A DNA stretch of 64,000 bases, from positions 31,390 through 95,389 of the forward strand of contig NZ_BMNB01000024.1 in NCBI RefSeq assembly GCF_014646235.1. The letters run 5' to 3'. The stretch is from Micromonospora sonchi (lineage in GTDB: Bacteria > Actinomycetota > Actinomycetes > Mycobacteriales > Micromonosporaceae). Position numbers and translations under genes: made by a program. Of the stretch, positions 17,302 through 25,361 are shown one piece after another. A model generated the notes under the pieces. The model worked only from the letters and a program-made list of their open reading frames with translations. It made no database searches and was not told the DNA's origin. Within the stretch, counting starts at the first letter, position 1. Each line of letters starts with the position of its first letter.

Positions 17302-17567
17302 GGTTTCCGGACCCCGACGAGTGTGTACGGGCGCTGCTTGCCGTCGCTGGTCTCCAGCCGTCCGAGGAGGAGATCCGGGCAGCGGTCAAGGGATACCGGG
17401 CCCTGCGGTCGGCGCTGCAGCGGCTTCACGATTTCCCGATCGACCACGAGGAGGAGACGGCGCTCGGATTCCGGCTCACGGCCGACCTGGATGCTCAGAC
17501 CCGGCGACGCCCGGCTGAGTCGTGGCCGACCAGCAGCGCCACAGACGCCGCCACCTCGCGTTCGTAG
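17298..17567 (+). CDS. AtzG/DUF4089-like small amidase partner
   Basis: 89 residues, start ATG overlapping the amidase TGA (ATGA). The pattern ECVRALLAVAGLQPSEEEIR, then ALRSALQRLHDFPID and a short C-terminal tail with LGFRLTADLD, resembles the AtzG/DUF4089 and GatC-like helical proteins that wrap around AtzE-type amidases. The position directly behind an amidase supports this. The last 73 bp run into the 3' end of the converging enoyl-CoA hydratase gene, so the Arg/Ser-rich tail may be less constrained. The family call rests on pattern and context only. Confidence 0.62.
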   Translation: MRFPDPDECVRALLAVAGLQPSEEEIRAAVKGYRALRSALQRLHDFPIDHEEETALGFRLTADLDAQTRRRPAESWPTSSATDAATSRS

Positions 17568-18211
17568 GCGCTTGCCGCTCGCTCCCGCTCGTCGTCTCCC
17601 CATAGCCGACGGGCTACCGCCCTCCGGCCGGGATCGAGGTGACAGAGCGCGTCCACCACCTGCGTGACGGTTGCGTCGAGGTCGCTTCGCGGCACGACGC
17701 GGGCAGCGCCGGACGAGCCGAGCATGCGCGCTTCCACGTGTTCGCCGGTGAGCATCATCCGTCGCACCAACGGGGGCGGGAGGAGCCGTTCGGCCACCGC
17801 CGCGCCGAGTGGGAGCCCGAGTTCGAGCTCCGGTAGCCGCAGCCAGCCGTCCTCCGCGAGCACCGCCACGTCGGCGCAGGCCACCAGCAGCGCCCCCGCC
17901 CCGACGCACGCGCCCTGCGCGGCCACGACGACGGGGCCACGGCAGCGCAGGACCGCCAACACGGCGGAGGCACCGTGTCGCAACTCCTCGATGAAACGCC
18001 CTTCGGCTACGGCGGCCTCATGCTGGTGGAGGTCTTGGCCGGTGCAGAAGTGCCGGCCAGCGCTACGCAGGACCAGCACCTGGTCGGCCGTGACCGACTC
18101 GGCAGCCGCGCGTAAGCCGGCGTACCGCTCGTGGTCCAGAGCATTGCCGCGGCTGCCGTCGAAGTGGACAGTGACCACAGCTCCGACGGTGGTGACGGTG
18201 AGCCCGCTCAT
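17495..18211 (-). CDS. Enoyl-CoA hydratase/isomerase family protein
   Basis: 238 residues, short for the crotonase family. The first oxyanion block is HFCTGQDLHQHEAAVAEG (about 54-71). The second is VVAAQGACVGAGALLVACAD (about 94-113), followed by WLRLPELELGLPLGAAVAE, with an acidic residue (PELEL) at the position of one catalytic Glu. It overlaps the acyl-CoA dehydrogenase stop by 4 bp and its 3' end overlaps the converging AtzG-like gene by 73 bp. Probable role: the hydration step after the adjacent dehydrogenase. Confidence 0.85.
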   Translation of the reverse strand: MSGLTVTTVGAVVTVHFDGSRGNALDHERYAGLRAAAESVTADQVLVLRSAGRHFCTGQDLHQHEAAVAEGRFIEELRHGASAVLAVLRCRGPVVVAAQGACVGAGALLVACADVAVLAEDGWLRLPELELGLPLGAAVAERLLPPPLVRRMMLTGEHVEARMLGSSGAARVVPRSDLDATVTQVVDALCHLDPGRRAVARRLWGDDERERAASAYEREVAASVALLVGHDSAGRRRV

Positions 18212-19365
18212 CGGTAGGAGCGGGGCAGCTGCAGGGCCCGGTGGGCGATGTGGTTGAGAAGCATCTCCGTGCTCACCGGAGCGATCCGGAACAGTCGGAC
18301 CAGGCCGGAGAGTGTGGCCAGGCCGTACTCCCGGGCCATCCCATTGCCACCGTGCGTCTGGATGGCTACGTCGAGGGCGTAGGACGCCGTCTCGGACGCC
18401 TCCACCTTCGCCATCGCGGCCGCGACGCCGCCGGTCTCCCCGCGGTCCACGGCCCGTGCCGCCTCGAGGGTGAGCAGCCGAGCCGCGGCCAGGCGGGTCT
18501 CCGCTCGTGCCAGTGGGTGCGCGATGGCTTGGTGGGTGCCGATCGGCTCGCTCCAGACGACTCTCGTCCTGGCATAGTCGGCGGCCTTGTCGATCGCGTA
18601 ACGCGCGATCCCGTTGAGCAGGGCGGCGCTGAGGATGCGCTCGGGGTTGAGCCCGGTGAAGAGCACGCGCAGGCCGTGCTCGCCTCCAACGATGGCGTCC
18701 GCGGGCACCCGGACCGCATCAAGGAACAGGGAGTACTGCCGCTCCGGCGAGATGATCTCCACAGGGATCGGGGTGCGGGCCAAACTCGGCGCGTCAGTGG
18801 GTACCAGGAAGGCCTTGGGGCCGGGCGGAAGGTTGTCGGGACCTCCCGCGGCATTGGCGATGACTACCATCGCGTCCGCGTTGTCGACGTGGGAGACGTA
18901 GTACTTCTGGCCGGTGATGATCCAGTCGCCGTCCTCGAAAACGGCGCGCGTGGAGATGTTGTGCGCGTTGGAGCCTGCGTCAGGTTCGGTGATGGCAAAC
19001 GCGAGCACGCGGGAACCGTCGGCGAGGCCGGGGAGCCAGAACGCACGCTGCTCGTCGGACCCGTAGTCGATCAACATCTTCGCGCACACCGCTGGTGACA
19101 GTGCGATGAGCATGAGAGGTAGGCCGCAGGCGGCGATCTCCTCGGCGACGACGGCGAGGGCCTCGATTCCTTGCCCTCCGCCGCCGTACTCCTCCGGAAT
19201 CGCGACGCCCAGCGCACCGAGGTCGCCGAGTTCCTCCCAGAACTCGCGGGCATTCCCCGCCTCCTCGCTGGTCCGTAGGTAGTAGTCGTGGCCGTACTTC
19301 TCGCACAGCCTGCGTACGGCGACCCGGAGGGCGTCGAGCTCCTCGGTTCCTGCGGTGGCGGTCAC
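18208..19365 (-). CDS. Acyl-CoA dehydrogenase
   Basis: 385 residues from the GTG at 19365, which has AAAGGA 5 bases upstream; an ATG at 19383 is the alternative and would overlap the upstream gene. Family landmarks are EEYGGGGQGIEALAVVAEE (about 55-73), FAITEPDAGSNAHNISTRAV (about 122-141), ITGQKYYVSHVDNADAMVV, RVVWSEPIGTHQAIAHPLA and the flavin-side QTHGGNGMAREYGLA near the C-terminus. It probably acts on a different chain length or intermediate from the dehydrogenase at 12674. Confidence 0.9.
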   Translation of the reverse strand: MTATAGTEELDALRVAVRRLCEKYGHDYYLRTSEEAGNAREFWEELGDLGALGVAIPEEYGGGGQGIEALAVVAEEIAACGLPLMLIALSPAVCAKMLIDYGSDEQRAFWLPGLADGSRVLAFAITEPDAGSNAHNISTRAVFEDGDWIITGQKYYVSHVDNADAMVVIANAAGGPDNLPPGPKAFLVPTDAPSLARTPIPVEIISPERQYSLFLDAVRVPADAIVGGEHGLRVLFTGLNPERILSAALLNGIARYAIDKAADYARTRVVWSEPIGTHQAIAHPLARAETRLAAARLLTLEAARAVDRGETGGVAAAMAKVEASETASYALDVAIQTHGGNGMAREYGLATLSGLVRLFRIAPVSTEMLLNHIAHRALQLPRSYR

Positions 19366-19375
19366 GGGGATCCTT

Positions 19376-19639
19376 TCAGGCATGCTTGCCGATGACGCAG
19401 ACGTCACAGATGTCGGATTCGGTCGCCGCGGTGTCGTGCCGCAGCCAGAGGTCGACAAGGTCGCGGGCTTGGCCCCAGCGGGTGGTGCGTGGCCGGGCAC
19501 TCAACCGGTCGTAGGGCGTTCGGGCGAGCACGCGCGCCCTCAAGTCGACCAGAGCCGTCTTGACGCCGGCAGGGTCCCTGAGCGGCGGACGGGCCTTGCC
19601 GTCGGAATTCAGCATCGCGAGGTGCTTCAGATCTGCCAT
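19376..19639 (-). CDS. Unrecognised small protein, first gene of the converging operon
   Basis: 87 residues from MADLKHLAML, with GAGGGG 8 bases before the ATG. Longer in-frame starts (to a GTG at 19735) are possible. It is rich in Arg and Leu (TPYDRLSARPRTTRW, DLVDLWLRHD) and ends with two close cysteines in SDICDVCVIGKHA, which might bind a metal. No family recognised. It ends 10 bp before the acyl-CoA dehydrogenase start and follows a clear promoter, so it is probably expressed with the two beta-oxidation-type enzymes. Confidence 0.5.
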   Translation of the reverse strand: MADLKHLAMLNSDGKARPPLRDPAGVKTALVDLRARVLARTPYDRLSARPRTTRWGQARDLVDLWLRHDTAATESDICDVCVIGKHA

Positions 19640-19745
19640 GCGGCCGCCCCTCACGCTGTGGGGGCGAATGCGGATGGCCGACTGCATGACCGCGCCGCAA
19701 CGTGGATGGGGGTCGTCACGACCATGGATGGTCACCTCCGCGAAA

Positions 19746-19775
19746 AGTATGATGTATTGACTCTGGGGCAGTCAA
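19746..19775 (-). promoter_or_regulatory. Sigma70-type promoter with an overlapping inverted repeat
   Basis: Reading leftward: -35 TTGACT (19770-19775), 18 bp spacer, -10 CATACT (19746-19751). The -35 box is one arm of the inverted repeat TTGACT-N7-AGTCAA (19757-19775), which could be an operator. It would serve the leftward hypothetical-dehydrogenase-hydratase operon. It does not resemble the CAGACGTTT motif. Confidence 0.5.
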
Positions 19776-19863
19776 GATCCCGCCAACCGCCACTTTTCGC
19801 TGGCAATCTAACCCGCCACCAGAGGTCTGACGAATCCGTACGGGGCGAGCGCTTGCCGTAGCC

Positions 19864-19880
19864 CTGGCGCTTCACGCCAG
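19864..19880 (-). terminator. Hairpin after the cyclase gene
   Basis: CTGGCG and CGCCAG arms around a 5-base loop, 31 bp past the cyclase stop. There is no T-run, so termination would not be of the classic intrinsic kind. Confidence 0.3.
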
Positions 19881-19910
19881 CCGGCTCGTCACGACAGGAC
19901 TCTGCCGGCT

Positions 19911-20774
19911 TTACCAGGTGGCGAGCACGCGGGCCTGACCACCGGAACCGCGCTCGTACGGGATGAGACCCACGAAGATCGTCGCGCCGTTCCGTGGAAT
20001 GCGATCGAGGTTGGCGAGGTTCTCCAACCCGTAGCGGTCGGCGCCGGTGAGGATCAGATGCGTGTCGAACGTCGCCGAGTTGCCCGGGTCGATGCTGAGC
20101 GTATCGACGCCGAGGCTGCGGATCCTGCGATGGCGCAGCAGCCACTCGCACGCGTCCTGGCCGAAGCCGGGGAAATGCAGCGTGCCCGCCGCGTCGGTGC
20201 CCCGATACGCATCCGGATCACTGACCTTGGCACCCCAGCCGGAGTACATCAGGACGGCCGCGTCGTCCGGGATGCGTCCGTACTGGCGCTCGAACGCCCG
20301 GATGTCATCCACGGTCACCACCGCATCGGAGTTTCGGGCAGCGCGGACCGCGATGCCGATGACCACGGCCGGGGTGACCAGTTCGGACGGCTGCAGCTCC
20401 GGCGCCGTGCGGCCGCCCGCCGTGAAATGAGCGGGCGCGTCGACATGCGTGCCGGCGTGCTCGTTGATGCGCCATTCCTGCTCGTAGTACCCGTCGTTCT
20501 CGATTGTGCCGGCGGTGCGGCGCACCGCTTCCTGGCCGGCCAACGTTGAGGCTGCCGGGAATAGCGCAGCGAGCCTGCCTCCCTCGCCGCAGTGGATCCG
20601 GATCCGGAGCCCGAGGACGAGGTCTTGCTGGGCGGGGTGTGGCAGCCGGTTCTGGGGCAGGCGGCGGGGTGCTGTGGCTGTCTTGAGCGGTGGTGGTGGC
20701 CCTGTTCCTGATGCGCCGCAACGAGTCGCAAGCGGCAGCCGGCAAGTTAGAGCGGAATTCGCCCAATCGATCAC
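19911..20774 (-). CDS. Cyclase-family (kynurenine-formamidase-like) metal hydrolase, N-terminus doubtful
   Basis: 287 codons are open. From about residue 75 the sequence follows the cyclase family: FPAASTLAG, TIENDGYYEQEWRINEHAG, metal site HAGTHVDAPAHF (about 106-117), YSGWGAKVSDPDAYRG and the C-terminal HLILTGADRYGLENLANLD. The usual DLTH-type opening strand is not seen; the first 60-70 residues look non-homologous. Either the true start is internal or the 5' end has been replaced. Members hydrolyse formamides or amides with Zn or Mn. The gene stands alone. Confidence 0.65.
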   Translation of the reverse strand: MIDWANSALTCRLPLATRCGASGTGPPPPLKTATAPRRLPQNRLPHPAQQDLVLGLRIRIHCGEGGRLAALFPAASTLAGQEAVRRTAGTIENDGYYEQEWRINEHAGTHVDAPAHFTAGGRTAPELQPSELVTPAVVIGIAVRAARNSDAVVTVDDIRAFERQYGRIPDDAAVLMYSGWGAKVSDPDAYRGTDAAGTLHFPGFGQDACEWLLRHRRIRSLGVDTLSIDPGNSATFDTHLILTGADRYGLENLANLDRIPRNGATIFVGLIPYERGSGGQARVLATW

Positions 20775-20935
20775 CGGATCACCCGAAGCCGATCCACGGA
20801 TCGAGGCTTATTCGGATGTTCGCCGGCCACGCTCTCGCGGGTCAACAGCCGGCTGCGACCGTTGCTGGGCCAGGCCACCGTCCTGACCGGCTCGGGTATC
20901 GCTGAACGTTGGACCGGGCACCGCGAGTCGTCACG

Positions 20936-20948
20936 TACAGTATCGAAA
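20936..20948 (+). promoter_or_regulatory. Leaderless-type -10 box
   Basis: TACAGT at 20936-20941, six bases before the ATG at 20948, with no Shine-Dalgarno sequence. Transcription would begin at or near the start codon. Confidence 0.5.
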
Positions 20949-21325
20949 TGTCGATGACCGAAGCAGGTATGTTCCACCCGGCGCCAATCAAGCCCACGAT
21001 GTCCTACGAAACGCTGGCGCAGATCGATGTCAGGGTAGGCACCATCGCCAAGGTGGAAGACGTCGAGAAGTCGGACAAGCTGGTGCGCCTCATCGTGGAT
21101 TTCGGCGACCACCAAAGAAACGTCCTCGTCGGAATGAAGAAGGAACGCGACAACCCAGCGGAGATCGAGGGGCTGCAGGCGCTCTTCGTCGTCAACCTCG
21201 AACCTCGGAAAATGATGGGCGAGGTATCCGAGGCGATGATGTTCGACATCGGGTATGCCGACAAGGTCGTCCCAGTGCTCGCGGTGCCGGAGCGATCCGT
21301 GCCGAACGGCACTCGCGCCGGCTGA
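20948..21325 (+). CDS. tRNA-binding-domain protein (CsaA/EMAPII-like OB fold)
   Basis: 125 residues. The core IDVRVGTIAKVEDVEKSDKL (about 25-44), VLVGMKKERDNPAEIEGLQ and VVNLEPRKMMGEVSEAMMF (key residues NLEPRKMMG and S.AM) match the OB-fold tRNA-binding domain found in CsaA, YtpR and methionyl-tRNA synthetase C-termini. Stand-alone proteins of this size dimerise and bind tRNA or act as chaperones. The start at 20948 fits a leaderless transcript; ATGs at 20954, 20969 and 20999 are possible. It converges with the kinase gene 170 bp away. Confidence 0.85.
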   Translation: MSMTEAGMFHPAPIKPTMSYETLAQIDVRVGTIAKVEDVEKSDKLVRLIVDFGDHQRNVLVGMKKERDNPAEIEGLQALFVVNLEPRKMMGEVSEAMMFDIGYADKVVPVLAVPERSVPNGTRAG

Positions 21326-21495
21326 CGCCACCCCGCCGAGGTATGCGAGGACGGCCCACTGGTAGCCCCCACAGTGTCGTGCTCCTCATCAATGCGCCTC
21401 GTTTTTCTGGTGACCGGTTCCCGTCACGCTTGAAGGCGAAGGGGAAGTGGGTCTGAAGTACCGGAGCTTCGGCGTGACGTGGGTTGTCTGCGGCG

Positions 21496-22119
21496 TCATG
21501 GAACCGTCGCCTCTGCGGCATGTGGTTGTGCGGATTCGCGGGCACAGTGGCGGCAGCGCCGGGGGCAGGGCGTCTGCGGGTCGACGGTGGTGAGGCCGCT
21601 GGTGTGCAGGATGGTGGTGACGGTCTGTTCGAGGGCGCTGGTCTCGCTGATGAGGGTTTCGTTGGGGATGCCGAGCAGGTCGCGGTGGGTGTACCAGGTG
21701 CGCATCTCGTCGGGGGTGACGGGGATGGGTTCGTTGCGGTTGAGGTGGCGGTTGACGGTTTCGTCGAAGGACACGTCCAGGTAGAACACGGCGACCGGCC
21801 CGGGGTGGTTGTCGATGAGGTGGTGCAGGGCGGTGCCGTAGCGTTCGGTGTGCAGGATGCCTTCGAGGATGACGTGGTAACCGAGGTCGAGCGCGGTGCG
21901 GGCGGCCGCGGTGATGAATGCGGGGGCGACCGGTTGGATGTGGGCGCTGTCGTGTTCCCGGAGCAGGGTTCTGCGTAGGTAGTCCTGTTCCAGCAGGGCG
22001 GCGCCGCGTCCGAAGCGGCGCCGGACCTCGCGGGCGGCGGTGGTCTTTCCGCTGGCGGAGTTGCCCCTGAGGATGACCAACGTGGGTGAGGTCGGTCGTG
22101 TTGGATTCGACGTCGTCAT
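21496..22119 (-). CDS. P-loop kinase of the predicted AAA/zeta-like kinase family
   Basis: 207 residues. The Walker A is LVILRGNSASGKTTAAREV (about 14-32), followed by LLEQDYLRRTLLREHD, a Walker B-like VILEGILHTERYG (about 84-96) and an Arg-containing lid FDETVNRHLNRNEPIP. The family phosphorylates small molecules or nucleotide sugars; the substrate cannot be read. A His/Cys-rich tail PCPRRCRHCARESAQPH may bind a metal. It follows the NUDIX gene by 99 bp in the same direction, so they may form a nucleotide-handling pair. Confidence 0.75.
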   Translation of the reverse strand: MTTSNPTRPTSPTLVILRGNSASGKTTAAREVRRRFGRGAALLEQDYLRRTLLREHDSAHIQPVAPAFITAAARTALDLGYHVILEGILHTERYGTALHHLIDNHPGPVAVFYLDVSFDETVNRHLNRNEPIPVTPDEMRTWYTHRDLLGIPNETLISETSALEQTVTTILHTSGLTTVDPQTPCPRRCRHCARESAQPHAAEATVP

Positions 22120-22218
22120 GGCGTGCTCTTTCAGGCGGTTGCGGTCCGTCGGGGCAGTGGTGCGGCGGATTCGCTCCGGCTGCCGCGTATGCCGGTGGGC
22201 CGAACGGGACGTGTGCGG

Positions 22219-22728
22219 CTATGACCAGCCGCTGAGCGCGAAAGGTGCCCGGTCTCGGAATGCTCGTACGCAGGCGGCGGTATAGGGGTAGGTGTTCGAC
22301 GGCAGGAGGTCAGCGGGAAACCATTCGATCTGGGCGCACTTGTGCGGCTCGGCATTGACCGGCTCGCCGTGCAGGATCGGGTCGAAGGCCACGGCGAAGG
22401 CGAGGCCAATTCGGGCGAGGCCGCCGGAATTGCGGTGGTGCACGGTCGTGACCATCAGCGGCTCCGAAGGATCGAGGCACACGCCGATCTCTTCGCGTGT
22501 CTCGCGGACGATGGCGGTGATGGCATGTTCACCGTGTTCCAGCTTGCCGGATGGCAGGTTCCACTGCCCATCCGCGTAGCCGGTGCCCTCGCGGAGTGCG
22601 AGCAGGATGTAATCGGCGTGGGTGAGCAGGAGCAGCACGTCTACCGGGTGCGTAGGTGGGAGGGCCACGCCGGCCGAGGTTAGCCGGACAATCCCGGAAG
22701 CAGCGGGTCGACCCGCCAGACAATCCAT
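22219..22728 (-). CDS. NUDIX hydrolase
   Basis: 169 codons. The complete NUDIX box runs from GKLEHGEHAITAI to VRETREEIGV (residues about 61-83) and carries the G-x5-E-x7-REtREEIGv pattern that binds Mg and cleaves nucleoside diphosphate-linked substrates. The ATG at 22728 is not backed by a Shine-Dalgarno; the GTG at 22668 just before the conserved PVDVLLLL strand is an alternative. A 43-codon open stretch ending at 22680 on the same strand (ARVAWIVWRVDPLLPG) could be the tail of a lost gene. Confidence 0.85.
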   Translation of the reverse strand: MDCLAGRPAASGIVRLTSAGVALPPTHPVDVLLLLTHADYILLALREGTGYADGQWNLPSGKLEHGEHAITAIVRETREEIGVCLDPSEPLMVTTVHHRNSGGLARIGLAFAVAFDPILHGEPVNAEPHKCAQIEWFPADLLPSNTYPYTAACVRAFRDRAPFALSGWS

Positions 22729-22935
22729 GCCACGCGCGCGGCGGTGTCGAGTCCGCCGGGTACGTCGACTGACAGCGGGTACGTGACAAATCCCAGCTCA
22801 TAGGCACCGCTGATCAACTACGCATCGCCCTGAGGGCGAGACGGAGACGAGCACCATGATTCGCTGCTGCCGAGTGTGCTTGTGGGCGGGATGCGCCGAG
22901 AACAGTGATGTTCGGAGCCCCGTAACATGTGGCCA

Positions 22936-23667
22936 ATGGGGTGGGAGGCACTCGGGCAATGGGGTGACGACGTCGCTCGCATCGAACCGCTCGCTGGCGG
23001 AGTCGCTAACGACGTGTGGAGCGTACGCGTCAACGGGCACCTCGCGGTCGGTCGTCTCGGCACCAGGAGCGACGCTGATCTTGCCTGGGAGACAGCGCTT
23101 CTCCAACACCTCGACCGTGAAGGTCTGACCGCGCCGGTCCCGATCCCGACTACGGACGGCCGGCTGTTCGCCGACGGTCTGGTGGTGATGACCTACCTGG
23201 ATGGCGGACCGCCCGAGACGCAGGCCGACTGGCATCGCGTGGCCGGCACGCTCCGCAAGCTGCATCGGCTGACGCAGGGCTGGCCGCAGCGCCCAGGCTG
23301 GCGATCGTCGACCGACCTCCTGCACGCCGAGACCGGGACGAAGATCGACCTCGGCGCGATGCCCCCTGAGAGCGTTGCTCGATGCCGGGCAGCGTGGGCG
23401 CGGCTCGCCGGGCGTCAGACATGCGTCGTGCACGGCGATCCCAACCCTGGCAACATCCGCATGACCGCGAGCCAGGTCGGGCTGATCGACTCGGACGAGG
23501 CGCATGTCGATGTTCCCGACCTCGACCTCGTGCTGCCCGACAACGCCGCCGGCCTCGACGACGGCGCGCTCGATATCGCCGGGCAAGCGTCGGCCGCATG
23601 GGAGGCCGCTGTCTGCTGGGACGACGAGTACGCCGTCAGGCGGCTCGCCGAAGTTCGAGCGGTCTGA
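22936..23667 (+). CDS. Aminoglycoside-phosphotransferase-like kinase
   Basis: 243 residues. Catalytic loop VVHGDPNPGNIRMT (His-Gly-Asp with Asn five residues on, about 168-181) and metal loop GLIDSDEAHVDVPDLDL mark the APH/choline-kinase fold. The N-lobe is short (PLAGGVANDVWSVRV). It may modify a small alcohol or a drug; no resistance claim can be made. The start is ATG 22936 because TAACAT lies seven bases upstream in leaderless spacing; ATG 22927 is the alternative. It ends 57 bp before a decayed peptidase gene on the other strand. Confidence 0.8.
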   Translation: MGWEALGQWGDDVARIEPLAGGVANDVWSVRVNGHLAVGRLGTRSDADLAWETALLQHLDREGLTAPVPIPTTDGRLFADGLVVMTYLDGGPPETQADWHRVAGTLRKLHRLTQGWPQRPGWRSSTDLLHAETGTKIDLGAMPPESVARCRAAWARLAGRQTCVVHGDPNPGNIRMTASQVGLIDSDEAHVDVPDLDLVLPDNAAGLDDGALDIAGQASAAWEAAVCWDDEYAVRRLAEVRAV

Positions 23668-23724
23668 CAGGTGGTCTGGCCTGCCGCGCTCAGCGATAGC
23701 GGTCGTGGCGGTCGGACGTTGGGG

Positions 23725-24440
23725 TCATCCGAGCCACCGGTCGAGCCATGCGTGGGTGCGGCGGAGCACGTCGAGCTGGTGGTTGCGTTCGCGGATCGAG
23801 TGGTTCTCCCGCGGGTAGACGACGTACTCGTGCTCGACTCCGAACCTACGTAGCGCGCGGTGGAAGAACTCCGCCTGTGATACCGGAACGTTGGTGTCGT
23901 TCTCGCCGTGCATGATCAGCATCGGCGTGCGGACCCTTGAGGCGTACGAGATCGGGCTGAGCCGGTCGTGGCGGTGTGGATCCGGTCCTTCCCAGCCGCT
24001 GCTGCCGCCGAGGGCAGCCTCGAACGGCCCCTGCTCTCCGGTTGCGGCGAGCATTCCCCAGTCGCTGATTCCGGCGCCGGTCAGTGGGAGGTGCCCGGAC
24101 ACACCACCGGCCCAGCACGTGACCGCCTGCACAACACCGTCGACCAGCCCCACCCGGTGCAGTTGCGCCGTGCCACGCTCGGCGCGGTCGGAGAGAAAAT
24201 AGATCAACAGCGAATCCCCGGCCCACCGGGGCGCCGAATCGTACGCCTCACCCGAAGTCAATCGTCGCGGAGACCCGGTCCCGTCGACGGCGACGACCCA
24301 AAGTTCGCTGACCGGATGATCACCAACCCGCCCGACCGGGGCGACCACGTAGGCCGCCCACCTACCTCCGGCGACAGCGCCAATGCCTGCGGAACCCGAC
24401 CGTCAACCACCAACTGGGCGGTGAGCTGTGTACGGGCCAC
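23725..24440 (-). pseudogene. S9 prolyl-oligopeptidase-type peptidase, frameshifted and internally deleted
   Basis: The 5' part reads TAQLVVDGRVPQALALSPE in one frame and continues WAAYVVAPVGRVGDHPVSEL in another, with the switch near 24367. The propeller part then stops after GGVSGHLPL and jumps at about 24081 to GAGISDWGMLAATGEQGPFE of the catalytic domain, so the segment with the nucleophile Ser is missing. The Asp (HGENDTNVP) and His (ENHSIRE) regions remain. The result cannot be an active peptidase. The remaining 207-codon frame is open, which suggests fairly recent loss. Confidence 0.8.
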
Positions 24441-24731
24441 CGACGCACAGTATCGATCAACTCCTACGGCGGCCAACCGCAGCCGCAACACGCCGCAGCA
24501 TGTCTACGGTGCCCTCCCAGGGCTATCCCGGTCTCGACCACCCGCCCCGGCGTCTATCACCAACACGACGCCCGATTGGCGGCAAATGAGCACATTCATC
24601 GACCGGCTCGCCAGAGGCTGTCGAGTGCGTACACCGACCCTGACCGGGATCATGCATGCCGCGTGGCTGCTGTTCTTCTGCGCGGTATTCTTCGCGTGCC
24701 GCTCCGAAGCCGTATTGCCTACTCTGGTCGT

Positions 24732-25181
24732 ATGGAAGCTCGGAAGACCAGCGTCTGGCGGAGCCGTTACAGCGTGACGGACCGAGGCCGAGAGATCACG
24801 GTGTGGGACCGCTCGATGTGGAAGAGCGGTGGCGAGTTCGAGTTGGACGGGCAGCGTTTTCAGGTCCGCTCCAACGCCTGGGGCAACAAGTACACGATGG
24901 TCGACGACGCGGGGGCTATGGTCGCCGCAGCCGACCGGGTAGGCCGCAAGCGGTGGACCGTCGAGGCGGCCGGGCAGACCTACCATTTCCGGCGTAAGTC
25001 CTTCTGGGGCGAGGAGGAACTGATCCTCGGCGACACGCCGGTGGGCTCGGTGCGCAAGACCAGCTTCTGGCGCGGCGACGTAGCCATCGAACTGCCGGGT
25101 CTCGCGACAGCGTTGCAGCTCTTCGTGTTCGGCGTGGTCATCAGCATGTGGGACGCGCAGGCCGCAGCGGCAGGAAGCTGA
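24732..25181 (+). CDS. LURP-one/scramblase-like small protein
   Basis: 149 residues starting MEARKTSVWRSRYSVTD. Alternating strands with Gly and aromatic residues (VWDRSMWKSGGEFELDG, FQVRSNAWGNKYTMVDDAG, TYHFRRKSFWGEEELILG) and a hydrophobic C-terminal helix (ALQLFVFGVVISMW) suggest the LURP-one/tubby-like barrel. The function in bacteria is unknown. TACTCT (24720-24725) six bases before the ATG indicates a leaderless transcript; a longer frame from 24576 lacks this support. Confidence 0.6.
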   Translation: MEARKTSVWRSRYSVTDRGREITVWDRSMWKSGGEFELDGQRFQVRSNAWGNKYTMVDDAGAMVAAADRVGRKRWTVEAAGQTYHFRRKSFWGEEELILGDTPVGSVRKTSFWRGDVAIELPGLATALQLFVFGVVISMWDAQAAAAGS

Positions 25182-25361
25182 GCTGTTACTAGTGCGGTGT
25201 CCGCATGAGGGAATGACGCCTGTGATCCGGGTAGGCCGAGCGGCCGCCTGAGTGCCGACCACGCGACGGATGGTCGTCGCGCGGCTCTATGCATGGTTGA
25301 GCGGTCCAACGCTTCACTCGTCCACCGCAGCATCTCTCATGCATCGAGGCTTACGTTGATC

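Noticed and set aside
22680..22808. 43-codon minus-strand ORF ahead of the NUDIX gene
   Set aside because: It begins just after a stop, has only a TTG start, no Shine-Dalgarno and no family match. It may be a gene tail and is noted only under the NUDIX entry.
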